Assembly (NCBI GenBank): GCA_017557505.1
Contig: JAFYYP010000005.1
Span: 16,635 to 80,634, forward strand
DNA from: Bacillota bacterium
GTDB lineage: Bacteria > Bacillota > Clostridia > Peptostreptococcales > Anaerovoracaceae
Length of the DNA: 64,000 nucleotides
Direction: 5' to 3'
Shown here: positions 1 to 8,785 of the stretch, piece after piece
Layout: every line of letters starts with the position of its first letter
Position numbering within the stretch: the stretch's first letter is position 1
Notes under the pieces: generated by a model
Told to the model about the DNA's origin: nothing
The model's input: only the letters and a program-made list of their open reading frames with translations
Database searches by the model: none
Program-made: the position numbers and the translations under genes

Positions 1-1
1 A

Positions 2-70
2 GCGGGCCTCGCCACGCTGCAGTCGGGCAGCGGTCCCACGGTATTCACGGTCTATAAAAAGGAGAATTAG
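2..70 (+). CDS. ispE: IspE C-terminal tail (partial, cut by window start)
   Basis: An open frame enters from the left edge and ends at TAG 68-70. Its 22 residues contain SGSGPTVF, which resembles the C-terminal GHMP-kinase motif of 4-diphosphocytidyl-2-C-methyl-D-erythritol kinase, an enzyme of the MEP isoprenoid pathway. Only the tail is visible, so the assignment rests on this single motif. The stop lies 3 bases before the next start codon, and the AAGGAG inside its last codons serves as the next gene's ribosome binding site. Co-transcription with the dehydrogenase is therefore likely. Confidence 0.55.
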   Translation, partial: AGLATLQSGSGPTVFTVYKKEN

Positions 71-73
71 TAT

Positions 74-1021
74 ATGAAGATCGTCGTTCTGAACGGAGCA
101 AAAGTGAACTATGATGGCCTCGCGGGCTATGAATCGCTTGGCGAAAACGTCGTCTGCTACGATACCTGCACACCCGGGCAGTACGCAGAAAGAGCCGAAG
201 GCGCCGAAGTCCTCGTGTCGAAGGAACTTCCCATGAATGCGGACACCATCCGCTCCCTGCCGGACTGCGTCAAACTGATCTGCGAAGCCGGCACGGGCTA
301 CAACAACATCGACCTGGCTGCCTGCAAGGAGAAAGGCATCAAGGTCGCGAACGTGCCCGCCTACTCCACCGACCGCGTCGCGCAGACCGCCATCATGATG
401 CTGCTGAACCTGTCCTCGGAGATGGGCAGACAGATCCGCGCGCTGGAAAAGGGTGACCGCAGCAACTTCACGAAGTTCCTCGGGGTCAGCCACACGGAAG
501 TGAACGGCAAGACGCTGGGCGTCGTCGGCGCCGGCAACATCGGCGGCAAGGTGATCGAGATCGCCAAGGCGCTCGGTATGAATGTTCTCGTGTATACGCG
601 CACACCGAAAGACTTCGGCCCGGGCACACGCAACGTAAGCCTGGAAGAACTGCTCCGCGAAAGCGATTACGTGACCCTGCACTGCCCGCTCACGCCGGCG
701 ACGAAGCACATCATCAACGAGGAGACGCTCAAGCTCATGAAACCGACCGCCTGCCTCATCAACGCATCCCGCGGTGCGCTCGTGGATGAGCCCGCTCTTA
801 TCAAGGCGCTGCAGGAAGGCCGCCTGGCCGGCGCAGGACTCGACGTGCAGGAGACAGAACCGCCTCTCGCGGACAACCCGCTGTACGACATGCCGAACGT
901 CATCCTGACGCCGCATATGGGCTGGAAGGGTCTGGAGACCCGCCGCCGCCTCGTGCAGGTGCTGGCCGATAACATCGCGGCCTACGCGAAGGGCGAGAAA
1001 CTGAACATCGTGAGCGAATAG
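74..1021 (+). CDS. D-2-hydroxyacid dehydrogenase (glycerate dehydrogenase-like)
   Basis: This 315-residue protein has the length and layout of NAD-dependent D-2-hydroxyacid dehydrogenases, which interconvert 2-oxoacids and D-2-hydroxyacids in the cytosol. The Rossmann dinucleotide motif GVVGAGNIGG lies near residue 150. The three catalytic residues are visible as Arg in NASRGALVDE, Glu in VQETEPP and His in TPHMGW. The His-x-x-Trp form is common in glycerate and hydroxypyruvate reductases, but the substrate cannot be fixed from sequence alone. The start is set by AAGGAG about 7 bases upstream, inside the end of the preceding gene. A strong hairpin terminator follows. A second, more distant paralogue of the same superfamily lies at 57665-58639. 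Confidence 0.88.
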   Translation: MKIVVLNGAKVNYDGLAGYESLGENVVCYDTCTPGQYAERAEGAEVLVSKELPMNADTIRSLPDCVKLICEAGTGYNNIDLAACKEKGIKVANVPAYSTDRVAQTAIMMLLNLSSEMGRQIRALEKGDRSNFTKFLGVSHTEVNGKTLGVVGAGNIGGKVIEIAKALGMNVLVYTRTPKDFGPGTRNVSLEELLRESDYVTLHCPLTPATKHIINEETLKLMKPTACLINASRGALVDEPALIKALQEGRLAGAGLDVQETEPPLADNPLYDMPNVILTPHMGWKGLETRRRLVQVLADNIAAYAKGEKLNIVSE

Positions 1022-1035
1022 AGAAAACTATTAAA

Positions 1036-1068
1036 AAAAGCCCTCCGGACATCTGCCGGAGGGCTTTT
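1036..1068. terminator. Intrinsic terminator, probably bidirectional
   Basis: A 9-bp GC stem (GCCCTCCGG with CCGGAGGGC) is flanked by AAAA on the left and TTTT on the right. It ends the dehydrogenase gene and also lies just beyond the stop of the convergent TIR gene. Confidence 0.85.
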
Positions 1069-1106
1069 GCATACCCGGAGCACATGGTGCCGGGCATTCT
1101 TTTTCT

Positions 1107-4100
1107 CTACTTCAGGAAATACGTCGCCTTCTGTTCTTCGGACAGTTCCCGCCCGTTCAGCAGCTGCTGCGCGATATCGCGGAGCTGCGAGCCGTCCGCC
1201 CAGCGCAGGATCACGACGTCGCCGTTGACTGCCGCAGTCGATGCCACCTTAAACGGAGCAAACAGGAGCACGCCCCGCCCGTCTTCCCAGGAAGACAGAT
1301 AATGATACTTCCCTTCTTCCCAGCGGACCAGCGCGACGCCCGTCTCCGCGTCATACAGGCCGTCCGCCTCTGCCATGAACGCCGCATCCCCGTAATACCC
1401 GTCGCAGAGGACAGGCATTTCGATCTCCGCGGCGGATGCCGGGGTCACGTCTCCGGAGAAGTTCACGACGTGGCCCATCGGCGCGACGCTTTCCATCGTG
1501 CCGAAGAGCTCATAACGCAGCTTTACTTCCGTATCCGATACCGCGTAGTCAAAGATGCGGCTGTCCGCCTCGCACAGGGCGATCTCTTCGCCGGTCGACG
1601 CTTTCAGAATGCGGACGTTATAATCCGCGTCCTGGGCGATCAGGATATCGTGCTCCGCTTCCGGATAGAACAGAAGGACCGTATAAGGAAGGCTGTAGAC
1701 CTGCAGCACTTCGCCAGTCTGTGCGTCCCGGACCTCTGCCGCGATACGTCGGCTGCAGTTTTCCTCGAAGGTCGCTCCCGCGAGCTGATGGGAATAGTCC
1801 GCCCTGGCATTGTCCCGCGACACTTCGAAGTCGAGTTCCGGATCCTCCGCATAGGTGTACAGGCACAGGATCTTTCCCTCTTCCGGCAGCAGATAAGCGT
1901 CGAGCAGGATGAATCCGGGCCAGGCTGCGGCAAAGTCGAACAGGCGGTCCGTCGGCAGGCCCCAATCCAGCCCGACGTGCCAGCACTCTTCCCAGGTATC
2001 CGTGCGGAAGACAAAGAGGCAGGGATACGGCAATGTAGTCGAAGAGGTCCCCATCGCAAACAGCTGCGAAGCGTCTTCGTTCAGGAACAGTTTCGAAAAG
2101 CTCACGGCACCGGTCACCTCGGTCACCCTGGGGTCGCCCGACGGCGGAACGTAAATGGAAACGTGAGGATACGATACGTTCAGCTTCTGTACCGCCTCCA
2201 GCGTCTCAGGATCGTATATCCGGATCGATTCCTCCGCAGGATCCACGCGGTAATCCCTGCGGTTGCGGTAAGAGAACATGTAGCGGTCCGTGGGCATAAG
2301 CTTGGACGCCGTATCTTCGCCCGCGATCACCTTCAGGACATCGCCGGTCTGGGCGTCGTAGACGTGCAGACCGTCCCCGTGATAATTCCAGATCCGGCTG
2401 CCGTCCGCGGAGATCCGGATGCGGTAGCTGTTGTCCGATACGGTGGACATGACGGACAGTTTATCGTTGAGCCGGGTCATCAGAGGCACGGAGCCCTCCT
2501 GTGCGGTCAGCTGGTACACGCAGAGCTCTCCGTCTCCCTCGAGCAGGATAAACGTGTCGTTACTGCTGTTTCCCAGAGGACTTTCGTGGCCATAGGCTGC
2601 TTTCTTCAGGCCAAAGGGGCAGGCAAGCGTCTGGAGCACGTCACCGTCTTTCGCGGAAACGATGCGGGCCGTATCATCGCTGCAGGTCAGCAGCAGCGCG
2701 GATCCTTCCGCGTTCCACATGAGATCCGAGACCTGATACAGCCCCGGCGGAATGTCCATCCGGATCTCGTCTTTCGCGCAGTCGAAGAGGTAGACGTGGC
2801 TGTTGTTGCAGAGGATCGCGCAGAGAGAAACGTCCTGGCCGGAGAACTGCACGCTGCTGACCTTCACGTCGCCCAGTCTGCCCAGATCGAAGACCAGGGC
2901 GGGTTCTTCCGCCTTCGCGTTCCAGAACAGCAGGGCGCTTTCCCGCCAGCCTGCGATCAAAGAGCCGTCCCGGGAAACGTCGAGTCCCTTCACGTACGTA
3001 TCTGCCGTATAGCGGAATATCACGTTGTCATTCTTGGTATCCATCTGGTCTGCTTTGACCCGCAGAACGACCGGGGCAGATCCTTCCTCGATATTCCGGT
3101 AACCGCCGAGCAGAAAGATCTCGTCCTCTCCTGCGGATGCGGCGGCAGACAGCCGTATCCCTTCCGCCTCGTACGTGCGGTAGGCGGCGCTATGGTTTCT
3201 CAGATAAGCGCTGAACACGCCCTTTTCCTTCTGCAGCAGAAGATAGGCATCGCCGGATTCGTACAGGCTGTAAGCCGGTTCGTCTAGCCATTCGTAATAG
3301 GGATCCCGGTCTATATAACTGTCCTTGTCCACGAACTTCGCAACGTTCAGGCCGTTCAGATCCTCGATGCGGTCCGGGTAGATCAGATAGGCGCCGAGGC
3401 CCTCCGTAAACAGGCACTGGACCGGTTCCTCTTCCAGAGCGCCGTCCTGCGAAGTCTTCTGGCCCGTATTCAGATCGTAGGTCGCAAGGCATCCGTCGAT
3501 CTGCCGGGAGAAACAGTACAGATAATTGTCCTGAGCCCGCCAGGTCTCCAGCCCGGGCACCTGGATCCGGGTCACTTCCTGATAGACGCTGTCCCCCTGT
3601 CCGCTGATGATGGCGGAGCGCAGGGATCCCAGCGCCTCTTCGGTGACCGGGCGTTCGGGATCCTTGAAATCCTCCGGCAGGGCTTCCAGCGACAGGAGCA
3701 TGGCAAGCATGCGGTCTCCGCCATCCAGCGCTTCGTCCGCGCTCTGCGACAGCCACTTGGATTCCGCGATCAGCGCGTCGTTCCTCTCCGCCGTGATCTG
3801 CGTGTTCTTATGGAACGCATAGCCGAGGAAGCCGGACAGGAGCAGGATGACCGCTGCGGCAGCGCCTGCCAGGATGCGGTTTCTGCGCTGTCTGGCCCGC
3901 TGCCGCAGGTCGTCGTAATTCACGCCCAGCATGGGGGCGAGGATGCGCAGTTTTTCCCCGGAAAGCTTTTTCAGAGCGCCTTCCGCCGAGGAGGCCCGCA
4001 CGTCCGCAGCCAGAGGTTCGACCTCGATCAGCCGGCCGTTCTCTTCTCTGAAGCGCAGTTCCTCCGGGAAAGAATCCTCCGGTTCGCCTTCTGCGAGGAC

Positions 4101-4427
4101 CGTCAGAATATGATCCCGGCGGCCGAGCGCCAGGAAATACCGAAGTTCCTCCAGGCACCATTTCGACTGCAGATAACGCGGCGAACAGATGCAGATCAGC
4201 CATTCCGATTGCTCCAGCGCCGCGTGGATGTCCTCTCCGAGGTCAGAGGAAAGCGGCAGCTCTTCCTGATCCCGGAAGACCCGCCCCATCTTCGCGATCC
4301 CCCGCGACTTTTTCAGCGCGGACGGAATGCCGAAGTTCTCGATATCCTTATGAAGCTTTTGCGCGATATCCTGGTCCGGCGACTGATGCCGGTAAGAAAT
4401 GAACGCTTTGTAGCGATAGGAGTCCAT
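1107..4427 (-). CDS. TIR domain, transmembrane helix and beta-propeller-like protein
   Basis: This 1106-residue protein starts with a TIR domain (about residues 4-130: YKAFISYRH at the first strand, then SEWLICICSPRYLQSKWCLEEL). In that last motif Glu94, four residues after Trp90, matches the position of the catalytic glutamate of NAD-cleaving TIRs. A basic stretch and one hydrophobic helix follow at about 184-205. The rest, about 850 residues, is built of repeated WD40/quinoprotein-like blades (DAQTGDVLKV, DAQTGEVLQV, SAKDGDVLQT). The expected topology is a cytosolic TIR with an outside propeller, but that is inference. The start has a good GGAGG site. Bacterial TIRs act in immunity or signalling; no ATPase or cyclase partner is adjacent. 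It is the last gene of the leftward coaBC cluster and its base usage is like the host. Confidence 0.85.
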   Translation of the reverse strand: MDSYRYKAFISYRHQSPDQDIAQKLHKDIENFGIPSALKKSRGIAKMGRVFRDQEELPLSSDLGEDIHAALEQSEWLICICSPRYLQSKWCLEELRYFLALGRRDHILTVLAEGEPEDSFPEELRFREENGRLIEVEPLAADVRASSAEGALKKLSGEKLRILAPMLGVNYDDLRQRARQRRNRILAGAAAAVILLLSGFLGYAFHKNTQITAERNDALIAESKWLSQSADEALDGGDRMLAMLLSLEALPEDFKDPERPVTEEALGSLRSAIISGQGDSVYQEVTRIQVPGLETWRAQDNYLYCFSRQIDGCLATYDLNTGQKTSQDGALEEEPVQCLFTEGLGAYLIYPDRIEDLNGLNVAKFVDKDSYIDRDPYYEWLDEPAYSLYESGDAYLLLQKEKGVFSAYLRNHSAAYRTYEAEGIRLSAAASAGEDEIFLLGGYRNIEEGSAPVVLRVKADQMDTKNDNVIFRYTADTYVKGLDVSRDGSLIAGWRESALLFWNAKAEEPALVFDLGRLGDVKVSSVQFSGQDVSLCAILCNNSHVYLFDCAKDEIRMDIPPGLYQVSDLMWNAEGSALLLTCSDDTARIVSAKDGDVLQTLACPFGLKKAAYGHESPLGNSSNDTFILLEGDGELCVYQLTAQEGSVPLMTRLNDKLSVMSTVSDNSYRIRISADGSRIWNYHGDGLHVYDAQTGDVLKVIAGEDTASKLMPTDRYMFSYRNRRDYRVDPAEESIRIYDPETLEAVQKLNVSYPHVSIYVPPSGDPRVTEVTGAVSFSKLFLNEDASQLFAMGTSSTTLPYPCLFVFRTDTWEECWHVGLDWGLPTDRLFDFAAAWPGFILLDAYLLPEEGKILCLYTYAEDPELDFEVSRDNARADYSHQLAGATFEENCSRRIAAEVRDAQTGEVLQVYSLPYTVLLFYPEAEHDILIAQDADYNVRILKASTGEEIALCEADSRIFDYAVSDTEVKLRYELFGTMESVAPMGHVVNFSGDVTPASAAEIEMPVLCDGYYGDAAFMAEADGLYDAETGVALVRWEEGKYHYLSSWEDGRGVLLFAPFKVASTAAVNGDVVILRWADGSQLRDIAQQLLNGRELSEEQKATYFLK

Positions 4428-4477
4428 AAAGTACCTCCGGGGCAGAGCCCAGGATCATGCAGGCGTATCGAAGCAGT

Positions 4478-5659
4478 CTATAGCATAAGATCGATGCAAA
4501 CGATCTCACTGTCCGTGCCCACGCGCAGCGGCACCTGGAAGACGCCGGCGCCGGCGGATACGATGGAAACCGTGTTCTTCGTCTTCGCAAGCCCGTGAAA
4601 ATAACCCTTCGGGAAAGCGCGGCCCACGAAGAAATTGTACGGGAAGAACTGCCCCTGGTGGCTGTGACCCGCCAGCACCAGCTCTGCGCCGCAGTCTGCG
4701 GCCTGAGCGATGCCCATGGGGTCATGGTCCAGAACGACGGTCGGCTTGGACGGATCTGTGCGCGTCAGCAGCTCCTGCAGCGGCACTCTTCTCTCACCGT
4801 CTGACACGACGCCGGTGCGGCCGATCAGGTTGAAGTGATCCAATACGATACAGTCGTTGTCCAGAGGAGAAATGCCTGCCTCTTCATAAAACCCCGCCAG
4901 ATCCGCATCGTCCGGCTCCGGGTCATGATTGCCCAGCACCGACCATTTGCCGTCCGGCGCGGAAAGCGCAGCCAGGATCTTCGCCACCTCGTGCTCGTCG
5001 CGGCACTCGTTCACGTAGCCGTGGTTGAATTGGTCACCGGTGAAAACGATCAGGTCGGGCTGCAACGCAGCGGTCTCGCGGCAGATGCGCCGGATGAGCC
5101 GCTCGCCCACGACCGCGCCGATGTGCAGGTCGGAGAGGTTCACGATGCGGTAGGAGCTTTGCGGTTCGACGGATTTGTCCTTCCGCAGATCCGCCTGATA
5201 GTTCACGACCACCGGGTGACCCGCGTGGAACGCCCCGTTCACGACGATGCAGACGGCAAACAGCGTGCCGATCAGGATCATCCATGCGCGGAAATGCGGC
5301 GCCAGCACCCAGCGGTGCAGCGCTGCGTACACGATGTCGGAGAGGACGATCATGGGTGTGCCGTACATCAGCAGCCCGACGCCGATGCCCGAGATGCGCA
5401 CGCCGGTGCGGTAGACAACGGAATCCAGCTGTGCGTCCGTGGAAAAGCGCTGGAAAAGCGCCAGTGCGATCGCGATGACGCAGAGCTCCGGTCCGGGATT
5501 GTAGCCGGTGATCTGTTCGACCGCATAGCCGATCCGGATGCCGCCATACAGGCAGCAGGCGATGGAAAACACCGTAATCGAGCCCTTTGGCCAGTGATTC
5601 TTCTTTTGGTTGTAGCGGTCCGTACGGTCCGGATCGTTGAAGCGCGTCAGGAGTTTCAT
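4478..5659 (-). CDS. Membrane-anchored metallophosphoesterase (calcineurin-like)
   Basis: 393 residues. The N-terminal half carries about four hydrophobic segments (roughly residues 28-50, 58-70, 92-110 and 122-145). The C-terminal half has the metal-binding motifs of the calcineurin-like phosphoesterase fold in order: SDLHIG, GDQFNHG, GNHD and GHSHQGQ. YkuE-like members of this group attack phospholipid or nucleotide phosphoesters at the membrane, but the substrate here is unknown. The start lies only 3 bases after the coaBC stop, so translation is probably coupled. The TIR gene follows 50 bases downstream. Confidence 0.85.
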   Translation of the reverse strand: MKLLTRFNDPDRTDRYNQKKNHWPKGSITVFSIACCLYGGIRIGYAVEQITGYNPGPELCVIAIALALFQRFSTDAQLDSVVYRTGVRISGIGVGLLMYGTPMIVLSDIVYAALHRWVLAPHFRAWMILIGTLFAVCIVVNGAFHAGHPVVVNYQADLRKDKSVEPQSSYRIVNLSDLHIGAVVGERLIRRICRETAALQPDLIVFTGDQFNHGYVNECRDEHEVAKILAALSAPDGKWSVLGNHDPEPDDADLAGFYEEAGISPLDNDCIVLDHFNLIGRTGVVSDGERRVPLQELLTRTDPSKPTVVLDHDPMGIAQAADCGAELVLAGHSHQGQFFPYNFFVGRAFPKGYFHGLAKTKNTVSIVSAGAGVFQVPLRVGTDSEIVCIDLML

Positions 5660-5662
5660 TCG

Positions 5663-6844
5663 TTACTTCAGGCAGAATTCCAGGATCTTTCTCGCAGTCT
5701 CGTCCTTGGAGAGCTGACCCAGATCGTGCTCGCCGTCCGCAGACAGGATCGTGACGTGGTTCGTGTCCACGCCGAAGCCTGCGCCGGCTTCCGTCAGCGT
5801 GTTGGCCACGATGAAGTCCGCGTTCTTCTTTTCGAGCTTCGCGCGGGCGTTCTTCAGCAGGTCCTGCGTTTCCATGGCGAAGCCGATCAGCTTCTGACCC
5901 TTCTGCTTGCGCTCGCCGCAGGTCTTCAGGATATCCACGGTGCGGGCCAGCGGCAGCGCCAGGTCGCTGTCCTTCTTCTTGATCTTCTGGTCGGAATAGT
6001 CGGCCGGCTTATAGTCCGCTATAGCTGCTGCGAAAATGGCTGCGTCAGCGTCCGCAAAACGGCTCAGCACGGCGTCGGCCATGTCGCCTGCGCTTTCGAT
6101 CTCTACCGTTTCCACGTTCACCGGAGCCGCCAGGTTCGTGCGTCCGGTCACGAGCGTCACTTCGGCGCCGAGATCGCGGGCTGCTCTCGCCAGCGCATAG
6201 CCCATCTTGCCGCTGGAATGATTCGTGATGAAGCGCACCGGGTCCAGGCTCTCGCGGGTCGGGCCGGCCGTGACGATGATCTTCCTTCCGGTCAGCCAGC
6301 GGTCGGATTCCATCAGGCTGCAGACCGCGTCGTATATGACTGACGCCTCAGGCATGCGGCCCTTGCCGGTGTCGCCGCAGGCCAGATAACCGCTGTCGCT
6401 GTCCAGAATATACATGCCCCTGCGCCGCAACGTTTCGATATTCTCCTGCGTCGCGGGGTTTTCCAGCATATGCGTGTTCATGGCAGGTACGACCAGCTTC
6501 GGACAGGTCGCGGCCAGGAACGTGGCCGTCAGCATGTCGTCCGCGAGGCCATGCGCGGCTTTTGCGATCACATTGGCCGTCGCCGGGGCGATCACGAATA
6601 CGTCCGCTTTCTTCGCCAGCGCGATGTGGTGCACTTCCGGGGTCTCGTCCAGCGAGAACAGGTCGGTGACCACGCGGTTGCCGGAAAGCGTCTGGAACGT
6701 CAGCGGCCCGACAAACTTCTCCGCGTTCGCGGTCATCAGCACGTGCACGTCGTGCCCTGCCTTCTTCAGACTCGATACCAGTTCGCAGGTCTTATACGCC
6801 GCGATACCGCCGGTCACGCCGACCAGGATACATTTAGATTCCAT
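5663..6844 (-). CDS. coaBC: Bifunctional CoaBC (phosphopantothenoylcysteine decarboxylase / phosphopantothenate-cysteine ligase)
   Basis: 393 residues, normal for CoaBC, which performs two steps of coenzyme A synthesis. The N-terminal flavoprotein CoaC domain shows GVTGGIAAYK, the active-site His in HIALAKKAD, PAMNTHM, and the substrate-clamp Cys in GYLACGDTGKGRM. The CoaB domain begins near residue 185 with ITAGPTRESLDPVRFITN and SSGKMG and continues through the nucleotide-binding KKKDSD region. The start is fixed by a near-perfect AAAGGAGG. It is followed 3 bases later by the phosphoesterase and preceded by a LysR gene 50 bases upstream. Confidence 0.95.
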   Translation of the reverse strand: MESKCILVGVTGGIAAYKTCELVSSLKKAGHDVHVLMTANAEKFVGPLTFQTLSGNRVVTDLFSLDETPEVHHIALAKKADVFVIAPATANVIAKAAHGLADDMLTATFLAATCPKLVVPAMNTHMLENPATQENIETLRRRGMYILDSDSGYLACGDTGKGRMPEASVIYDAVCSLMESDRWLTGRKIIVTAGPTRESLDPVRFITNHSSGKMGYALARAARDLGAEVTLVTGRTNLAAPVNVETVEIESAGDMADAVLSRFADADAAIFAAAIADYKPADYSDQKIKKKDSDLALPLARTVDILKTCGERKQKGQKLIGFAMETQDLLKNARAKLEKKNADFIVANTLTEAGAGFGVDTNHVTILSADGEHDLGQLSKDETARKILEFCLK

Positions 6845-6894
6845 AGGCCAAAGCCTCCTTTGATTCGTCGGTAATACGATCCGTTCTTATTCTA

Positions 6895-7767
6895 TCACGA
6901 TTCTTTCAGCTGCGTCTTTGCAAATGCGGCGAACTTCGCCGCGGCAGGCGACCGGTCTTCCTTTGGCGTCAAGGCGATGCCGATCTCCACGATCCACTCC
7001 GGATCGGTGGGTACAAGTCTGACGTCCCTCGTATCCAGTTCCCGTTCGATGATGCGGTTGTCGAGGGTCACGCCGAGACCTGCGGCGACGAGGAACAGGC
7101 AGGCGCGCGTATCGACCGCCCGGTGACGGATGTTCGGCTGTATCCCCAGCGCAGTAAAAGCCCGGTCGTTGTCCGTTCCCTGCATCGGCGACCTTCCGAT
7201 AAAGTTTTCGGTCTCGAAATCCTTCATGGTGTACACACCCTTTTCCACCGCCGGATGACCCGGAGGAACGACGGCGACCAGGGGGTCCTGCAGCAGCGGG
7301 ATGAAATCGAAGGCCCCTTCTCTGCGGCTTGCGATCACGAAGTCCGCCTCGCGATCCGCGACGGCCTGGCAGAGGCGGGTGCTGTAACCCTGCAGGATCT
7401 CCACTTCGATCCCCGGATGCTGCTTCGCAAAGGAAGCGATCACTTTTGCGAGCCAGCCATAATAGCAGGGATAGGCGCACCCGACCCGGACCGTTCCGGT
7501 CTCCGCGCCGCGCAGCTCGGCCGCCTTTTCCTCATACCGCTGTCCGGCCCGCGCCACCTCTTTGATGACCGGCAGCAGCTGCAGACATTCCTGCGTCGGG
7601 GTGACGCCGTTCCTGCCTCGGGTCAGCAGGGGAAAGCCGGCTTCGTCCTCCAGAGACTGCATCATGCGGGAGATGCCTGAAGGGGTATAGCCCAGAACGT
7701 CCGCTGCAGCGGACAGGTTGCCTGTATCCAGAACAGTGAGCAGCGCTCTGCATTTTTCTGTGTCCAT
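6895..7767 (-). CDS. LysR family transcriptional regulator
   Basis: 290 residues with the LysR plan. A winged helix-turn-helix occupies residues 1-60 (LLTVLDTGNLSAAADVLGYTPSGISRMMQSLEDEAGFPLLTR). A two-lobed effector domain follows (TVRVGCAYPCYYGWLAKVIASF onward). It is divergent from the EamA-type exporter across about 100 bases, the usual arrangement in which a LysR protein controls its neighbour and itself. The effector is unknown. It is also in line with coaBC (50-base gap), so read-through into that cluster is possible. Confidence 0.9.
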   Translation of the reverse strand: MDTEKCRALLTVLDTGNLSAAADVLGYTPSGISRMMQSLEDEAGFPLLTRGRNGVTPTQECLQLLPVIKEVARAGQRYEEKAAELRGAETGTVRVGCAYPCYYGWLAKVIASFAKQHPGIEVEILQGYSTRLCQAVADREADFVIASRREGAFDFIPLLQDPLVAVVPPGHPAVEKGVYTMKDFETENFIGRSPMQGTDNDRAFTALGIQPNIRHRAVDTRACLFLVAAGLGVTLDNRIIERELDTRDVRLVPTDPEWIVEIGIALTPKEDRSPAAAKFAAFAKTQLKES

Positions 7768-7870
7768 CCGTCAAGACTCCTTTGCGTAAATGTCAAAGAT
7801 ATCACGTTTTCTTATCCTTTTCCTCAACAATACGCCGGGTGTATACTCGTGTCAAGAAGGGAGTCTTACC

Positions 7871-8743
7871 ATGCATACCAAGTTGAACCGCAGACAATCC
7901 GAGATCCTGCTGGCGGCGGTCATTTCGGCCCGTGCCACCAGTATGCTCTTTTCCAAGATCGTTTTAGCCGGCATGGACGTCTTCAACCTGATGGCCCTGC
8001 GCTCGCTGATCGCTTTCGCGCTGCTGACCCCCTTATTCCATAAGCAGATCCGCGCCGCCACGCGCAAGGAGATCCGTGCCGGCTGCATCATGGGCAGTTT
8101 ATTCTTTCTGACCATGGCCACGGAGCTGGCTTCGCTGCGCTACGCGCCGACCAGCACCGTCGCTTTTCTGCAGAACACGGCCATCGTGATCGTCCCGTTC
8201 CTGCAGGCCGTCCTGCTGCGGCGCATGCCGGAGAAAAGAGCCATTGCGGCCTCCTTGATCTGCCTTGCCGGCGTCGCTCTGCTGACCCTCGCAGGCAGTT
8301 CCGGGCCTGCCATCGGCATTATCCTGGCGATGGCTTCCGCTTTCGCCTACGCGTTCACCATCATCGCGACGGACCGGCTGTCCCACAGCGGCATCGACTC
8401 CCTGACGGCCGGCATCCTGCAGGTCGCCGCAGTCGGTATTCTCAGCTTGGCAGCGTCCTTCCTGTTCGAATCGCCTCACCTGCCGCAGAATGCGGCATCC
8501 TGGGCTTCCATCCTGACGCTCGCTATCGTCTGCAGCGGTTTCGGTTTCACCCTGCAGCCCGTGGCGCAGAGCGGCACGTCGGCGGAGACAGCCGGCCTGC
8601 TGTGCGCACTTAATCCTTTAGTGGCGAGCGTTCTCGGCGTCGTCTTCCTGCACGAGGTGCTGTCCGCAAAGGCCATTCTGGGCGGACTGCTCGTCCTGGC
8701 AGGCATCATCCTCTATTCCGTCAAAACAAAACCGGCAGAATGA
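7871..8743 (+). CDS. EamA family (DMT superfamily) exporter
   Basis: The 290-residue protein has about ten hydrophobic helices arranged as two EamA repeats (for example LICLAGVALLTLAG ending repeat 1, and AILGGLLVLAGIILYSVKT at the C-terminus). Such proteins export metabolites or amino acids. A longer frame opens at 7790, but I place the start at 7871 because AAGAAGGGAG precedes it by about 8 bases and the upstream extension is not transporter-like. It is divergent from the LysR regulator, which is its probable controller. The stop codon lies inside a terminator hairpin. Confidence 0.88.
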   Translation: MHTKLNRRQSEILLAAVISARATSMLFSKIVLAGMDVFNLMALRSLIAFALLTPLFHKQIRAATRKEIRAGCIMGSLFFLTMATELASLRYAPTSTVAFLQNTAIVIVPFLQAVLLRRMPEKRAIAASLICLAGVALLTLAGSSGPAIGIILAMASAFAYAFTIIATDRLSHSGIDSLTAGILQVAAVGILSLAASFLFESPHLPQNAASWASILTLAIVCSGFGFTLQPVAQSGTSAETAGLLCALNPLVASVLGVVFLHEVLSAKAILGGLLVLAGIILYSVKTKPAE

Positions 8744-8751
8744 TCTGCCGG
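8732..8751. terminator. Hairpin at the end of the EamA gene
   Basis: An 8-bp perfect stem (CCGGCAGA, loop ATGA, TCTGCCGG) encloses the stop codon. On the minus strand it is followed by TTTTG, so it may terminate the leftward lysE-type gene; on the plus strand the T-run is weak. Confidence 0.6.
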
Positions 8752-8757
8752 CTGTGT

Positions 8758-8785
8758 ACACGGGGACGGTTCTGCCGTCCTCATT
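8758..8785. repeat. REP-like palindromic repeat, copy 1
   Basis: A 28-base unit starts ACACGGGGACGGTT and contains the palindrome GGACGG-TTCTG-CCGTCC. A second copy with 25 of 28 bases identical lies at 50465-50492. It resembles the dispersed extragenic repeats associated with REP-type Y1 transposases in many genomes. No such transposase is in the window. Confidence 0.6.

Noticed and set aside
1302-3287. 661-codon plus-strand frame opposite the TIR gene
   Set aside because: It is the shadow of a GC-biased real gene; no domain, no ribosome site, and the opposite strand has clear TIR motifs.
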